The position numbers and the translations under genes were made by a program. Of a stretch of DNA of 32,514 bases, positions 1 through 8,901 are shown in pieces. This DNA comes from Nostoc spongiaeforme FACHB-130 (GTDB lineage: Bacteria > Cyanobacteriota > Cyanobacteriia > Cyanobacteriales > Nostocaceae): positions 1 through 32,514 of the forward strand of contig NZ_JACJTB010000064.1 of NCBI RefSeq assembly GCF_014698475.1, given 5' to 3'. A model generated the notes under the pieces. The model saw nothing but the letters and a program-made list of their open reading frames with translations. It did not search any database and was not told where the DNA came from. Each line of letters begins with the position of its first letter. Positions within the stretch are counted from its first letter, which is position 1.

Positions 1-93
1 TTAAAACTGTTGTAATACTTACACAGTCTATGTTTTCAGCCTGAGCATCATTAAAATATAGTTACTAAAATTTACTAAACTTTATTACTCACC

Positions 94-472
94 ATAAAAA
101 TACCGGAAGAACCTAACATTTTTAACTTTATTATTAAAAACTCTTTTCCTGAAGTTAAATCCACTGTTTGGAAAAACCAAGTTTTGCTATTACCGATAGC
201 TTTTGTTGATGAAGAAATAAATCAAATATATATTTTATATAATGACTTGGAAAATATTATTAATAAATATAGTTTACTTAATAAGTTAATTTTAAAATTA
301 AACGAAATCGGAACTATAAAATATTCAGTAGGAACAGAAATGTTGGAAGCAATGTTAAAAAAAGAAAAAAAGATAATTTAATAGATGAAATACAAACAGA
401 ATGGAAAACATTTAATAAAATGGTAAACGAATTTATTAACAATTGTACTATTAAAAATTCACAAATATTTTA
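94..472 (+). pseudogene. AT-rich hypothetical gene split by a -1 frameshift
   Basis: I do not recognise this protein. An open frame follows the stop at 76-78 and runs to TAA at 379-381. It has no ATG near its head; the first in-frame candidate is TTG at 184, and an ATA stands at 94 where a start might have been. After the stop, sense continues in the -1 frame from 372 to TAA at 470-472 with the same lysine-, asparagine- and isoleucine-rich composition. The switch falls on the run GAAAAAAAG at 364-372, which contains A_AAA_AAG in register. It is either a gene broken by loss of one A and of its start codon, or one using programmed frameshifting. The combined product would be about 120 residues with no visible motif. 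Composition is much more AT-rich than thrB nearby. Confidence 0.35.
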
Positions 473-534
473 AATCAAATATAATATGAGTAGATTTATT
501 TAAAATGCTCGCATTGGTATCCAACAAATAACGA

Positions 535-759
535 CTACCACTCATCTCTCAACACTTTTTGCATTGCTAGTGCATCTCCCTGCCAAACTAATTTACCAGC
601 AATATCAAAAAAATCATAATTAGATTTCTGTGTGCTGTCTGATGTCACCGGACTCAGCACAACCACGATATTTACTTCGCCTGGCGATAGCTGTGTTGAA
701 ATGTCAAGATGCAAATGCCCAGAAGCATCAACAGTTGTCGTTAGTTGTAGAACTTCCAT
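535..759 (-). CDS. Small antitoxin-like hypothetical protein
   Basis: A 74-residue protein starting MEVLQLTTTVDASGHLHLD and ending in LRDEW. An N-terminal beta-rich segment ends in LSPGEVNIVVVL, followed by a short linker and a C-terminal helical tail with FFDIAGKLVWQGD. Small acidic proteins of this form are common in filamentous cyanobacteria and often precede PIN- or RelE-type toxins, so an orphan antitoxin is likely. I see no toxin gene beside it. The frame is open to 816, but the ATG at 757-759 fits the family better, and the region upstream holds a direct repeat. No good Shine-Dalgarno is visible. Confidence 0.6.
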   Translation of the reverse strand: MEVLQLTTTVDASGHLHLDISTQLSPGEVNIVVVLSPVTSDSTQKSNYDFFDIAGKLVWQGDALAMQKVLRDEW

Positions 760-766
760 ATAGAAA

Positions 767-802
767 CCATTTGTACCCCACATATATCCCATTTGTACCC
801 CA
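767..802. repeat. Direct repeat CCATTTGTACCCCA x2, 22 bp apart
   Basis: Two identical 14-mers lie at 767-780 and 789-802, 22 bp (about two helical turns) apart and immediately upstream of the minus-strand start at 759. The spacing suits two copies of a dimeric regulator on one DNA face, such as autoregulation by an antitoxin. The role is inferred. Confidence 0.4.
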
Positions 803-876
803 AATGAGGTGGGCAAATGAACAAATCAACCAGTTACATGGGATGCTGGTTGATTGGTTAGGTGAGTTATTTGCAG

Positions 877-1791
877 ATGTCTGTTATTTCTTCTGTTACG
901 GTTAATGTCCCCGCTACAACTGCTAATTTGGGGCCGGGTTTTGATTGCATCGGTGCAGCTTTGACACTGTGTAACCAGTTTAAGTTTACACGCCTAGATG
1001 AAGGTGGTTTAACTATTCATGTCACAGGTGCAGAAGCTGAACGAGTGCAAACTGATGAGAGTAATTTACTTTATCAGGCGTTTTTGAAGTTTTATCAATA
1101 TATAGATCAGACTCCGCCGCCTGTGAAAATTGAGATTGGTTTAGGTGTACCTCTGGCGCGGGGTTTGGGTAGTTCTGCGACGGCAATTGTTGGCGGTTTG
1201 GTGGCGGCGAATCAACTTGCGGGTGAACCCCTATCTCAGGTGCAGGTGATGGAGTTGGCGATCGCAATAGAAGGACATCCTGATAATGTAGTTCCAGCAT
1301 TAATCGGCGGATGTCGTCTGGCGGCTACTAGTGAAACTGGTTGGGAAATTTGCGATGTACCTTGGGATGAAAATATTGTGCCAGTGGTGGCGATTCCCAA
1401 TTTTGAACTCTCCACCTCAGAAGCGCGGCGGGTTTTACCAACTGAGTTTAGTCGCGCAGATGCAATTTTCAATACTGCCCATTTAGGTTTATTGTTACGT
1501 GGCTTGGAAACTGGTAAAGGAGAATGGTTAAGGGCAGCTTTACAAGATAAACTGCATCAGCCTTATCGTAAAGCTTTGATTCCTGGTTACGATGCGGTGA
1601 ATGCGGCGGCGGTGGCGGCTGGTGCATTCGGTATGGTGATTAGTGGTGCAGGGCCGACATTGTTGGCTTTGGCGGATGTGGCACATTCTCAAGCTGTCGA
1701 ATTGGCGATGGCTTCAGCCTGGAAAGACACAGGTATTGATGCCGAAGTGCGATCGCTTGCTTTAGACACCCAAGGTGCAACAATTTTATGA
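877..1791 (+). CDS. thrB: Homoserine kinase
   Basis: Phosphorylates L-homoserine to O-phospho-L-homoserine, the step before threonine synthase, in the cytoplasm. The 304-residue product has the GHMP-kinase layout: N-terminal VNVPATTANLGPGFDCIG (residues 9-26), the ATP-binding loop VPLARGLGSSATAIVGG at about 91-107, and a C-terminal GMVISGAGPTLLAL motif. Length matches the family. The frame is open from ATG 862, but the ATG at 877 gives the usual N-terminus MSVISSVTVNVPATTANL and is preferred. It stands alone or heads a short unit with the coiled-coil gene 81 bp downstream. Confidence 0.95.
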   Translation: MSVISSVTVNVPATTANLGPGFDCIGAALTLCNQFKFTRLDEGGLTIHVTGAEAERVQTDESNLLYQAFLKFYQYIDQTPPPVKIEIGLGVPLARGLGSSATAIVGGLVAANQLAGEPLSQVQVMELAIAIEGHPDNVVPALIGGCRLAATSETGWEICDVPWDENIVPVVAIPNFELSTSEARRVLPTEFSRADAIFNTAHLGLLLRGLETGKGEWLRAALQDKLHQPYRKALIPGYDAVNAAAVAAGAFGMVISGAGPTLLALADVAHSQAVELAMASAWKDTGIDAEVRSLALDTQGATIL

Positions 1792-1870
1792 AGGAGGCAG
1801 GAGGCAGGAGGCAGGAGGCAGGGAGAGAATCTTTAACTCAGCACTCAGCACTTTACACTCAGCACTTTAA
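1792..1870. repeat. Heptameric short tandem repeats
   Basis: Directly after the thrB stop, AGGAGGC occurs four times in tandem (1792-1819). Copies of ACTCAGC follow at 1836-1849 and 1857-1863. These are the short tandemly repeated heptamers typical of heterocyst-forming cyanobacterial intergenic DNA. Confidence 0.8.
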
Positions 1871-1872
1871 CT

Positions 1873-2382
1873 ATGGAGCAGATTCAAGTCGAGATAGCAG
1901 CACTCAAGGCGGAAATTCAAGTTCTTCAGCAAGAAAGGGCTGTACTTAATCAAAATAATGGGATATCTGGCGATGATTATTCACCTTCGTCAATTGTTGA
2001 GGCTTACCGTCAACAAGCTAGAGAAAACCCGCAATTATCAGTGGAACTCAAAGGTATCGATGATGCGATCGCTGCTTTGACAACCCAACTACAACAAAAA
2101 CAAGCTCAATTGGCACGTTGGCAAGTTGAATCCAAACAACTTACCATCGAGCAACAACTAGAAGAAGCGAAAAAAGTGGCACAGGTTCACGCCGATCGCG
2201 TTAACGAACTAGCAGCAGAATTAGCCGACGAAATCCGTCAGTTAAAAGCCACTGCTGATTATCTCAGTCCTTTATATTGGCAGGTTTACTACAAACCTTT
2301 CATTACCGGATTCAAGACTATCTCCGTTCCCTATGTCCGTTCTGATGGGGAAGTTTGGACGATTGTCAACCGTATTGTTTAG
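1873..2382 (+). CDS. Coiled-coil hypothetical protein
   Basis: A 169-residue soluble protein of unknown function. Residues 1-25 and about 65-130 are glutamine-, lysine- and leucine-rich with heptad spacing (for example IEQQLEEAKKVAQVHADRV), so two coiled-coil helices are likely. They are joined by a polar loop with SGDDYSPSSIVEAYRQQ. The C-terminal 40 residues are more globular and aromatic (LSPLYWQVYYKPFITGF) and end in VWTIVNRIV. No signal peptide or membrane segment. ATG at 1873 is used without a clear ribosome-binding site. A strong terminator hairpin follows. Probably a conserved cyanobacterial protein; no function is assigned. Confidence 0.75.
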   Translation: MEQIQVEIAALKAEIQVLQQERAVLNQNNGISGDDYSPSSIVEAYRQQARENPQLSVELKGIDDAIAALTTQLQQKQAQLARWQVESKQLTIEQQLEEAKKVAQVHADRVNELAAELADEIRQLKATADYLSPLYWQVYYKPFITGFKTISVPYVRSDGEVWTIVNRIV

Positions 2383-2444
2383 CGCACAACCCAATATCTT
2401 TAGGGTAATTTTTCCCTTGAGACATATAATTTATGAAGAAATGT

Positions 2445-2469
2445 AACGGTGGTATAAGCCACCGTTTTT
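2445..2469 (+). terminator. Rho-independent-type terminator
   Basis: AACGGTGG (2445-2452) pairs perfectly with CCACCGTT (2459-2466) across a 6-base loop, and the stem runs into a T-rich tail at 2465-2469. It lies 62 bp after the coiled-coil gene and would separate it from ndhD. Confidence 0.75.
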
Positions 2470-2615
2470 GTTGACGTTACAAAACTTTATATCTAGAATG
2501 GACTAGCCATCTAATCGGATGAGTATTTATTCCTGATTCTGGGCAGAATAGGAGAAGTGATGAGTATATATTCTCAGCAAAAACCAAAATTTAATATTTG
2601 TAGAGATAAATAACG

Positions 2616-2645
2616 TTTACAAAAGTAACGATTCCTTAATATAAT
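2616..2645 (+). promoter_or_regulatory. Putative sigma-70-type promoter of ndhD
   Basis: TTTACA at 2616-2621 and TATAAT at 2640-2645 are separated by 18 bp, close to the consensus for a housekeeping cyanobacterial promoter. The -10 box ends 39 bp before the ndhD start, leaving a short leader. Upstream at 2518-2532 and 2559-2573 is a near-identical direct repeat (GATGAGTAT then TTATTC or ATATTC), a possible regulator site. Confidence 0.5.
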
Positions 2646-2684
2646 GTAATTAAAAGCGAAAACAAAAAACGATTGTCAGAAGTG

Positions 2685-4298
2685 ATGAATGCTATGGATT
2701 TTCCCTGGCTAACTGCCATAATTGCCTTGCCCTTGGTGGCTGCCCTAGCCATCCCCATAATTCCAGACAAAGAAGGAAAAACAGTCCGTTGGTATGGTTT
2801 AGGTGTAGCGATCGCGGACTTTGCCTTAATGATTTATGCCTTTTGGAGTAGCTACGACTTCCAAAGTTCAACTTACCAATTCGTCGAAAAATACTCCTGG
2901 GTTCCCCAAATCGGTTTAAATTGGTCTGTAGCAGTTGATGGCTTATCGATGCCCCTCATCTTGTTAACAGGCTTAATCAATACCCTAGCAATCTTCGCGG
3001 CTTGGAAAGTAACCAACAAGCCGCGATTGTTTTATGGGTTGATGTTGGTGATGTACAGCGCCCAGTTGGGTGTGTTTCTTGCCCAAGACTTGCTCTTGTT
3101 CTTCCTGATGTGGGAAATCGAGCTAGTTCCTGTATACCTGCTGATTTCCATTTGGGGTGGTGCTAAACGCCGTTACGCTGCTACCAAATTTATTCTCTAT
3201 ACTGCTGCTGCTTCCATATTTATTCTTGTAGCCGGTTTTGCGATGGCTTTCTCTGGTGACACCTTCACCTTCGACATCGCATCTCTGGGAATGAAACAAT
3301 ATCCTAAAGCTTTTGAATTATTAGTTTACGCTGCTTTATTGATTGCCTTTGGTGTGAAGTTGCCAATCTTCCCCTTACACACCTGGCTACCCGATGCTCA
3401 CGGTGAAGCATCTGCACCTGGTTCCATGATTTTGGCTGGTGTGTTGTTGAAGATGGGTGGTTATGCCTTAATTCGCTTCAACATCGAAATGTTACCTAAC
3501 GCTCATGTTTACTTTGCTCCAGTTTTAGCAATCTTAGGTGTAGTTAATATTGTCTACGGTGCTTGTTGCGCCTTTGCTCAAACCAACCTCAAACGCCGCT
3601 TGGCTTACTCTTCAATTGCCCACATGGGGTTTGTGCTGATTGGTTTAGCTTCCTACACAGAAGTGGGTATCAGTGGAGCCGTGTTACAAATGGTTTCCCA
3701 CGGTTTGATTGCTGCTAGTTTATTCTTCTTATCTGGTGTAACTTACGAACGCACCCACACCTTAATGATGGATAAAATGGGTGGCATTGGTAAGGTAATG
3801 CCAAGAACCTTCGCTTTGTATACTGCTGGTGCAATGGCTTCTCTGGCTTTACCCGGAATGAGTGGTTTCGTTGGCGAATTGATGGTGTTCCTCGGTATTG
3901 CTACCAGTGATGTTTACAGTTCCAGTTTCAAGATTGTAGTTGTACTTCTGTCCGCAGTCGGCGTGATTTTGACACCAATCTACTTGCTTTCCATGCTGCG
4001 CCAAGTATTCTACGGCAAACAATGTGAAGAGTTACATCTAGATGTTGTAGTTGCTGATGTTAAACCTCGTGAGTTGTTTATCACTGCTTCTCTGCTACTT
4101 CCCATCATCGGTATTGGTTTGTATCCCAAACTAGCAACGCAGACTTATGATGTGAAAACCGTAGAAATTGCGACTCACGCTCGTCAAGTTCTACCAGTTG
4201 TAGCTCGTCAACAACCAGCAAGCCTTTACTCTCAAATTTTTACTGCGCCAACTTTAGCTAATGCTCAAGTGGAAAGTTTAGTTAATATTTCAAAGTAA
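2685..4298 (+). CDS. ndhD: NAD(P)H-quinone oxidoreductase subunit 4 (NdhD)
   Basis: Membrane proton-pumping subunit of the cyanobacterial NDH-1 complex, acting in respiration and cyclic electron flow around photosystem I. The product of about 537 residues is almost wholly transmembrane (about 14 hydrophobic helices). Antiporter-family signatures include the conserved Glu in [13 protein letters not shown], the Lys in [20 protein letters not shown], and [14 protein letters not shown]. The start ATG 2685 (MNAMDFPWL) matches known NdhD N-termini; the frame extends to TTG 2673 but that adds only four residues. No other ndh gene is adjacent. Which NdhD paralogue this is cannot be settled from sequence alone, although the NDH-1L type is likely. 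Confidence 0.93.
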   Translation: MNAMDFPWLTAIIALPLVAALAIPIIPDKEGKTVRWYGLGVAIADFALMIYAFWSSYDFQSSTYQFVEKYSWVPQIGLNWSVAVDGLSMPLILLTGLINTLAIFAAWKVTNKPRLFYGLMLVMYSAQLGVFLAQDLLLFFLMWEIELVPVYLLISIWGGAKRRYAATKFILYTAAASIFILVAGFAMAFSGDTFTFDIASLGMKQYPKAFELLVYAALLIAFGVKLPIFPLHTWLPDAHGEASAPGSMILAGVLLKMGGYALIRFNIEMLPNAHVYFAPVLAILGVVNIVYGACCAFAQTNLKRRLAYSSIAHMGFVLIGLASYTEVGISGAVLQMVSHGLIAASLFFLSGVTYERTHTLMMDKMGGIGKVMPRTFALYTAGAMASLALPGMSGFVGELMVFLGIATSDVYSSSFKIVVVLLSAVGVILTPIYLLSMLRQVFYGKQCEELHLDVVVADVKPRELFITASLLLPIIGIGLYPKLATQTYDVKTVEIATHARQVLPVVARQQPASLYSQIFTAPTLANAQVESLVNISK

Positions 4299-4352
4299 AA
4301 GTAGATTCCAAACAAGGGTGCTGAAAGTAAATTCTAATATGAGGGGAATATG

Positions 4353-4385
4353 GGGGTGATTAGCAAATCACCCCTTAAATTTTGC
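4353..4385 (+). terminator. Terminator after ndhD
   Basis: GGGGTGATT (4353-4361) pairs perfectly with AATCACCCC (4366-4374) over the 4-base loop AGCA, followed by TTAAATTTT. It lies 55 bp beyond the ndhD stop, the expected place for a Rho-independent-type terminator. Confidence 0.75.
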
Positions 4386-5307
4386 TACTAAGCTGATGTG
4401 CATTCAAGTTGGATATTCTGGGAGTGGAGAGTGTTATTAGCTCTCATTTGTCATTAGTTCCTTATCCTGTGTCAATGAAAATGACTGATGACGACTGACT
4501 AAAGGCGATCTTCACAAGTGGTTAAGCAATTTGGATGTGTTTTAGCTTATGAAGAATGAAGTTTAAGTTTTAAGAATTAACTTAGCAGTTGATAGCTTGA
4601 TATTTGCTTTGGTAGTCTGAAATCTAAATATGCTTTGAATGTGCATTATCCGTCTTTCTACTCAAATAGTGATTAGCTTTCGTTAAAGATACTAGCGTAG
4701 CCAGCGCCTACTTTTTTTACTGCATTGTTTATTTAATTTGTCAATATGTAATTTTTATAAGGTTGATTTGAAGTTTCCCTCAAAATTTATATAGTTTTGG
4801 TTAATTTAAAAATTACATACTAGTTCTACATAGACAAGGTATGAGATAATCCTAATTCAATAAATAATAAATCCTTCTGCACAACAACTTTAAATAGTCT
4901 CACTGTGACCATCCAAATGTTTCTCTTGTTTTGGTTAATTTATCCATGAACAGAGAATATTGAAAATTTTGATTGATAGCTATTAAATCAGTAAATTGCA
5001 TGAATCAGTTTATCTCCTGAAACTAAATTCTGGGGCTATATAAACGCATTCTGAATAAGTCTGTAAAATGTATCATTTTATTTTTAAAATGATACATTTA
5101 CAATCATTATTTTAATTATTTCAATCTTTCTTTTTGACAGAAGTCTATGCTTGTCTTAGGCTCATAACTCTATCACCAATATTTTATCTTATGTTCTTAA
5201 ATAATTTTATTTACTAATTGTTTAACTTATAAATTCTCAGAAAAAAGTTAATTTAGAAAAAATTTTTCAATAATTACTCAATTTAACTAAATTTATTTTT
5301 CAAAACT
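4386..5307. other. AT-rich intergenic region without a visible gene
   Basis: No frame longer than about 15 codons with a start was found here. The only strong structure is the long hairpin at 5062-5102. The last 200 bases before the oxygenase start are very AT-rich, with no recognisable ribosome-binding site. Confidence 0.6.
5062..5102. repeat. Long AT-rich inverted repeat
   Basis: AATGTATCATTTTA (5067-5080) pairs perfectly with TAAAATGATACATT (5085-5098) around a TTTT loop. The stem continues after one bulged A with TGTAA/TTACA, giving about 19 paired bases. It lies 205 bp upstream of the oxygenase gene. It could be a small palindromic element, a transcription barrier or a regulator site. 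Confidence 0.6.
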
Positions 5308-6084
5308 ATGCTTTTTGCTCTTAATTCCAATATCTGTAACCAAGTTGAAAATTTGGCATCTTTATATCAAACAGCAACACCATTTTCTCATATTATTATT
5401 GACAATTTTCTAGATGAATCTTTAGCAGAAAAACTGCTAGAAGATTTTCCAGATATTTCCATGACAGTTCGCTCTGGACATCGGTTGTTTGTACATAAAT
5501 ACGAATTAGCATTTAATCACCAACTTTCCTACCCGTTTCAAAAACTTCACCAAGAGCTAACTTCTACTAGTTTTAATCTATTTCTAAGTCAAATTGTTGG
5601 CGAAAATGTATTTGTTGATCCTGACCGTTTCGCAGATATTCATTTGAGTATTAATGGTAGTTTTCTGGATATACACACAGACTTTAACATACATTGCTCA
5701 AAACTTAATTGGCTACATTGTTTAAATGTAATTATCTACTTCAATAAAGAATGGCAAAAAAATTTTGGTGGACAACTTATTCTCACATCGGAACGAGAAG
5801 GGTTAACTAGCAAAATCGAACCTCTTTTTAATCGCTGTGTGATTATGAAATCTGATGATACTACTTATCATGGTTGCCAACGTCTAGTAGTACCAGAAAA
5901 CATAACACGTAAATCAATTATTATTCCTGTCTACAAAGAAGAATCTATTCATAATTTACCACCAAGGCATTTGACCCAATTTTTTCCTCAACAGGGTTTG
6001 AGAAAAAAGTTATTTTTATCTAAAATCTACAACTCTTTTACATCTCTAAAACTGAGATGGAAAAAGTATCTCACTGGAGTTTAG
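5308..6084 (+). CDS. 2-oxoglutarate/Fe(II)-dependent oxygenase (prolyl-4-hydroxylase-like)
   Basis: A 258-residue cytoplasmic enzyme of the double-stranded beta-helix dioxygenase type. The iron-binding triad is visible as H123-x-D125 in the segment DIHTDFNIH and a distal H188 in TTYHGCQRL. R201 in TRKSIIIPVY is the likely 2-oxoglutarate-binding arginine, and FGGQLILT is the usual strand between them. The N-terminal part (PFSHIIIDNFLDESLAEKLL) is typical of Rps23/Tpa1-type prolyl hydroxylases that use 'HIIIDNFL' as an entry strand. The substrate is unknown; a protein proline or a peptide natural product are both possible. It is convergent with cobI, with stops 12 bp apart. Its AT-rich flank suggests an accessory gene. 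Confidence 0.8.
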   Translation: MLFALNSNICNQVENLASLYQTATPFSHIIIDNFLDESLAEKLLEDFPDISMTVRSGHRLFVHKYELAFNHQLSYPFQKLHQELTSTSFNLFLSQIVGENVFVDPDRFADIHLSINGSFLDIHTDFNIHCSKLNWLHCLNVIIYFNKEWQKNFGGQLILTSEREGLTSKIEPLFNRCVIMKSDDTTYHGCQRLVVPENITRKSIIIPVYKEESIHNLPPRHLTQFFPQQGLRKKLFLSKIYNSFTSLKLRWKKYLTGV

Positions 6085-6095
6085 AGAGTAAAGAT

Positions 6096-6800
6096 TTATA
6101 GGCGATTTTTGCTGGGAATGACAATCATGGCAAAGTAAGGTACTTCCGCCGGATTAACTTCATCTAGAGGGACGATTTTTTGCTGTGTCATGGTTGCCCG
6201 CTCAATATACAATGCGCGTGATGCTAGTCCCAATTGATGCAAGATATTGCGTACTTTGGCAAAATGACGGCCTAGTTTCATAATTGCGGCTGCGTCGGTG
6301 GTTAGTAGTTGGGTGATGAGTTCTTCGGCTGGGAGTGGGGCTGGTAAAACTGTCAGAATATCGTTGTAGTAGGTGAAGGGTACGCCTAAAGCTACAGGAC
6401 AAGCCATGAGAGAGGAAACACCAGGAACAACTTCTGTGTGGTAATGCTCAGATAAACGTGTGTATACATACATGAATGAACCGTAGAAAAACGGATCACC
6501 TTCACACAGCACAACGACATCTCGTCCAGCCGCGAGGTGTTGGGCTATTGGTTCAACTTCTTGGTCGTAAATGGCTTTGGCTTTTTCTGGTTCTAGGGCG
6601 CGGGGGAGGTGAAAGGCGACTTCGGTTTGGTTGCCTGTTAAATATTGGGAAACGATCGCCCGCGCTATACTTTCTTTATCGGTGGCTGATTGATAGGCAA
6701 TTACAGGTGCAGTCTGTAATAACCGCAATGCTTTGATAGTCAGCAGTTCGGGGTCGCCAGGGCCGACACCAACTCCATACAAACGGCCTTTGGTTGTCAT
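6096..6800 (-). CDS. cobI: Precorrin-2 C20-methyltransferase
   Basis: SAM-dependent methylation of precorrin-2 at C20 in cobalamin (vitamin B12) ring synthesis. The 234-residue product has the tetrapyrrole-methylase fold markers: GVGVGPGDPELLTIKAL near residue 9, LCEGDPFFYGSFMYVY near 100 and VVPGVSSLMACPVALG near 125. Length fits CobI/CbiL. It is the last gene of the cobG-cobH-cobI unit; its ATG lies 2 bp after the cobH stop, so translational coupling is likely. Expression should depend on the riboswitch ahead of cobG. Confidence 0.93.
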   Translation of the reverse strand: MTTKGRLYGVGVGPGDPELLTIKALRLLQTAPVIAYQSATDKESIARAIVSQYLTGNQTEVAFHLPRALEPEKAKAIYDQEVEPIAQHLAAGRDVVVLCEGDPFFYGSFMYVYTRLSEHYHTEVVPGVSSLMACPVALGVPFTYYNDILTVLPAPLPAEELITQLLTTDAAAIMKLGRHFAKVRNILHQLGLASRALYIERATMTQQKIVPLDEVNPAEVPYFAMIVIPSKNRL

Positions 6801-6802
6801 GA

Positions 6803-7429
6803 TTATTCTTCCTCCGTTGCCAAGGCGTTAACTGCGGCGGCGGCGATCGCACTGCCACCCCTCCGACCATATAATGTCATAAATGGTACATTCCGGCTAT
6901 CTGCTGCTAAGGCGGCTTTTGATTCGGCTGCACCGACAAATCCCACAGGGAAACCCAAAATCACGGCAGGTTTCGGCGCTCCTTCATCCAGCATTTCGAG
7001 TAACCTAAATAATGCGGTGGGTGCATTACCAATGGCTATAACTGAATTTTCTAGATGCGATCGCCATAATTCTAAAGCGGCGGCTGACCTTGTATTACCA
7101 AGTTTTTGGGCGAGTTCTGGGACTTCGGGATAATTCAGGGTGCAGATAACTTCGTTATTGGCTGGTAGTCGCCGCCGCGTAACTCCTTCCGCCACCATCC
7201 GACAATCGCATAAAATTGGTGCGCCAGCTTTGAGGGCGGCGCGTGCTGATTGTACTGCTGTGGGTGAATATCCCAAGTCAGTTACAATATCCGTCATTCC
7301 ACAGGCATGAATTAGACGTACAGCTACTTTTGCTACATCTGGTGGCAGGGCATCTAAGTTAGCTTCTGACCGAATGATCGAAAAAGAATTACGGTAAATT
7401 TCGTTAGCGTTGCGGATATAGTCGGACAT
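6803..7429 (-). CDS. cobH: Precorrin-8X methylmutase
   Basis: Moves the C11 methyl of precorrin-8X to C12, giving hydrogenobyrinate (or the cobalt-containing equivalent in the CbiC pathway). The 208-residue product carries SIIRSEANLDALPPDVAKVA and the catalytic histidine context RLIHACGMTD (H41), plus the family motif GFPVGFVGAAESK near the C-terminus. ATG 7429 is chosen; the frame extends two codons to TTG 7435, which would overlap cobG. Spacing to cobG is 2 bp and to cobI 2 bp, so the three genes form one tightly packed operon. Confidence 0.93.
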   Translation of the reverse strand: MSDYIRNANEIYRNSFSIIRSEANLDALPPDVAKVAVRLIHACGMTDIVTDLGYSPTAVQSARAALKAGAPILCDCRMVAEGVTRRRLPANNEVICTLNYPEVPELAQKLGNTRSAAALELWRSHLENSVIAIGNAPTALFRLLEMLDEGAPKPAVILGFPVGFVGAAESKAALAADSRNVPFMTLYGRRGGSAIAAAAVNALATEEE

Positions 7430-7431
7430 TT

Positions 7432-8901
7432 TCAATTAACAACCACAGATGAAGGCAGATAAACACAGATGTTGGGAATCTTAAATAACTGTTTTAGTTG
7501 GGTAGTCTCGTATCGATTGACAAATTCTGTAAAAGATTCGTCATGGTGCAGGCGGTGATTTTTATACACTGTGAGCATTTGTTCTATCCGTGCAGGTAAT
7601 TCTATAAAACTCACATCTTGATAGATTTTCTGACCGAATTGTTCGAGACTATCACGATCGCCGACATAAATGTGATAACTTTCTATGTTGCGATCGCTCA
7701 CACCTAGTAAAGTGATGTCACCTGTGTGATGTTGGGCGCAAGATTTTGCACAGCCGCTAAAGTGAATGTTAATCGGGCGATTTAGCTGAACACGATTTTT
7801 GAGATAATCGGCTAATGCTAAAGCATGACTTTTAGTATCGGTAGCTGAAGCCGCACAACCGCGTTTACCAGAACAAGCAACTAATGTACTTTGAATATTA
7901 GTGACGGTGAAATCTAAGCCTAAGTTAGTTAGGTGATTTTGAACATCAATAACGCACTGTTGGGGAATATCCGTGATGAGTAAATTTTGCCAAGGTGTGA
8001 GTCTGATGGTTCCACTACCATATTTGGCTGCTAAATTGCCCAAACACCGCAACTGCTGACTTGTTAACCGACCAAGGGGTAATACGACACCAATATAAAA
8101 CAAATTTTCTTGGCGTTGGGGATGAATCCCAATATGCCAGAAACCTGCTTCCTTTGTTGTTGGGGAAGGTTGACAACGCTGCAAAGTAAAAGTTAAACGC
8201 TGTTCAACTTGCTGAAGATAATTTTCCCATCCCAAACTGTTGATAACTGCTTGTAACCGTGGCTTGCGCCTAAGTTGAATATCAGTATGCTTTAAATAAA
8301 CATCTGCTAAAGCTGCCAAAACAGACAAACATTGTTCTGGTAACAATATAATTCCTGTATTGATGGGTGGTTGGCTTTTGATGAAACTTAGATATAAGCG
8401 GAAGTAAACTTGAGTGTTGATTAACTCAGCCCTCAACAGGATATCATTGAGGCGATCGCTTACTGAAACTTTCCCACCGCCATCAAAGCAAACACTAAAC
8501 TTAGCTGATAGTGCTGATAGTTCCGAATGTTCTGTTAAATAAGCATCCCAGCTTTGAATTAAAGGGCGAGTATCGATTAATTCTTCTGGGTCGATACCTG
8601 CTGTTGGGCTAGTCATAATATTACGGATGTGGTCTATAGCCGAATTGTGAGACCCTATACCCAAATTTTGCAGGTGTTGTAAAACTTCGCTGCTGATACC
8701 CTGGCTAATTTCTCTGATTTGCAGGTTGGCGCGATTTGTGACATCCACATAACCACCACCTTGCATATCTGCAATCTCTGCGATCGCCTGACATTGTTTA
8801 CTATTAAGTATCCCTCCTGGTATTCTCAGGCGAGATAAAATTCCATCTTGAGCAGATGTAGCGTAGAATAACCCCGGACAGGCTGTAAATCCCGAAACCA
8901 A
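7432..8901 (-). CDS. cobG: Precorrin-3B synthase-like siroheme/4Fe-4S protein
   Basis: Ring contraction step: precorrin-3A to precorrin-3B by a nitrite/sulfite-reductase-type protein. The siroheme-[4Fe-4S] signature is complete, C343-x5-C349 (CSGKRGC) and C384-x3-C388 (SGCAKSC), in the numbering of the start used here. N-terminal FTACPGLFYATSAQDGILSR and GGGYVDVTNRANLQIR are typical of the family. The frame is open to ATG 9042, but the first 47 codons lie inside a cobalamin riboswitch. I place the start at TTG 8901, 8 bp after a strong AAGGAG (8910-8915), giving 489 residues. The use of a rare start behind a structured leader fits translational control. Confidence 0.87.
   Translation of the reverse strand: MVSGFTACPGLFYATSAQDGILSRLRIPGGILNSKQCQAIAEIADMQGGGYVDVTNRANLQIREISQGISSEVLQHLQNLGIGSHNSAIDHIRNIMTSPTAGIDPEELIDTRPLIQSWDAYLTEHSELSALSAKFSVCFDGGGKVSVSDRLNDILLRAELINTQVYFRLYLSFIKSQPPINTGIILLPEQCLSVLAALADVYLKHTDIQLRRKPRLQAVINSLGWENYLQQVEQRLTFTLQRCQPSPTTKEAGFWHIGIHPQRQENLFYIGVVLPLGRLTSQQLRCLGNLAAKYGSGTIRLTPWQNLLITDIPQQCVIDVQNHLTNLGLDFTVTNIQSTLVACSGKRGCAASATDTKSHALALADYLKNRVQLNRPINIHFSGCAKSCAQHHTGDITLLGVSDRNIESYHIYVGDRDSLEQFGQKIYQDVSFIELPARIEQMLTVYKNHRLHHDESFTEFVNRYETTQLKQLFKIPNICVYLPSSVVVN

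Noticed and set aside
630-905. 91-codon plus-strand frame
   Set aside because: It lies opposite the antitoxin-like gene and runs into thrB; composition does not look like a protein.
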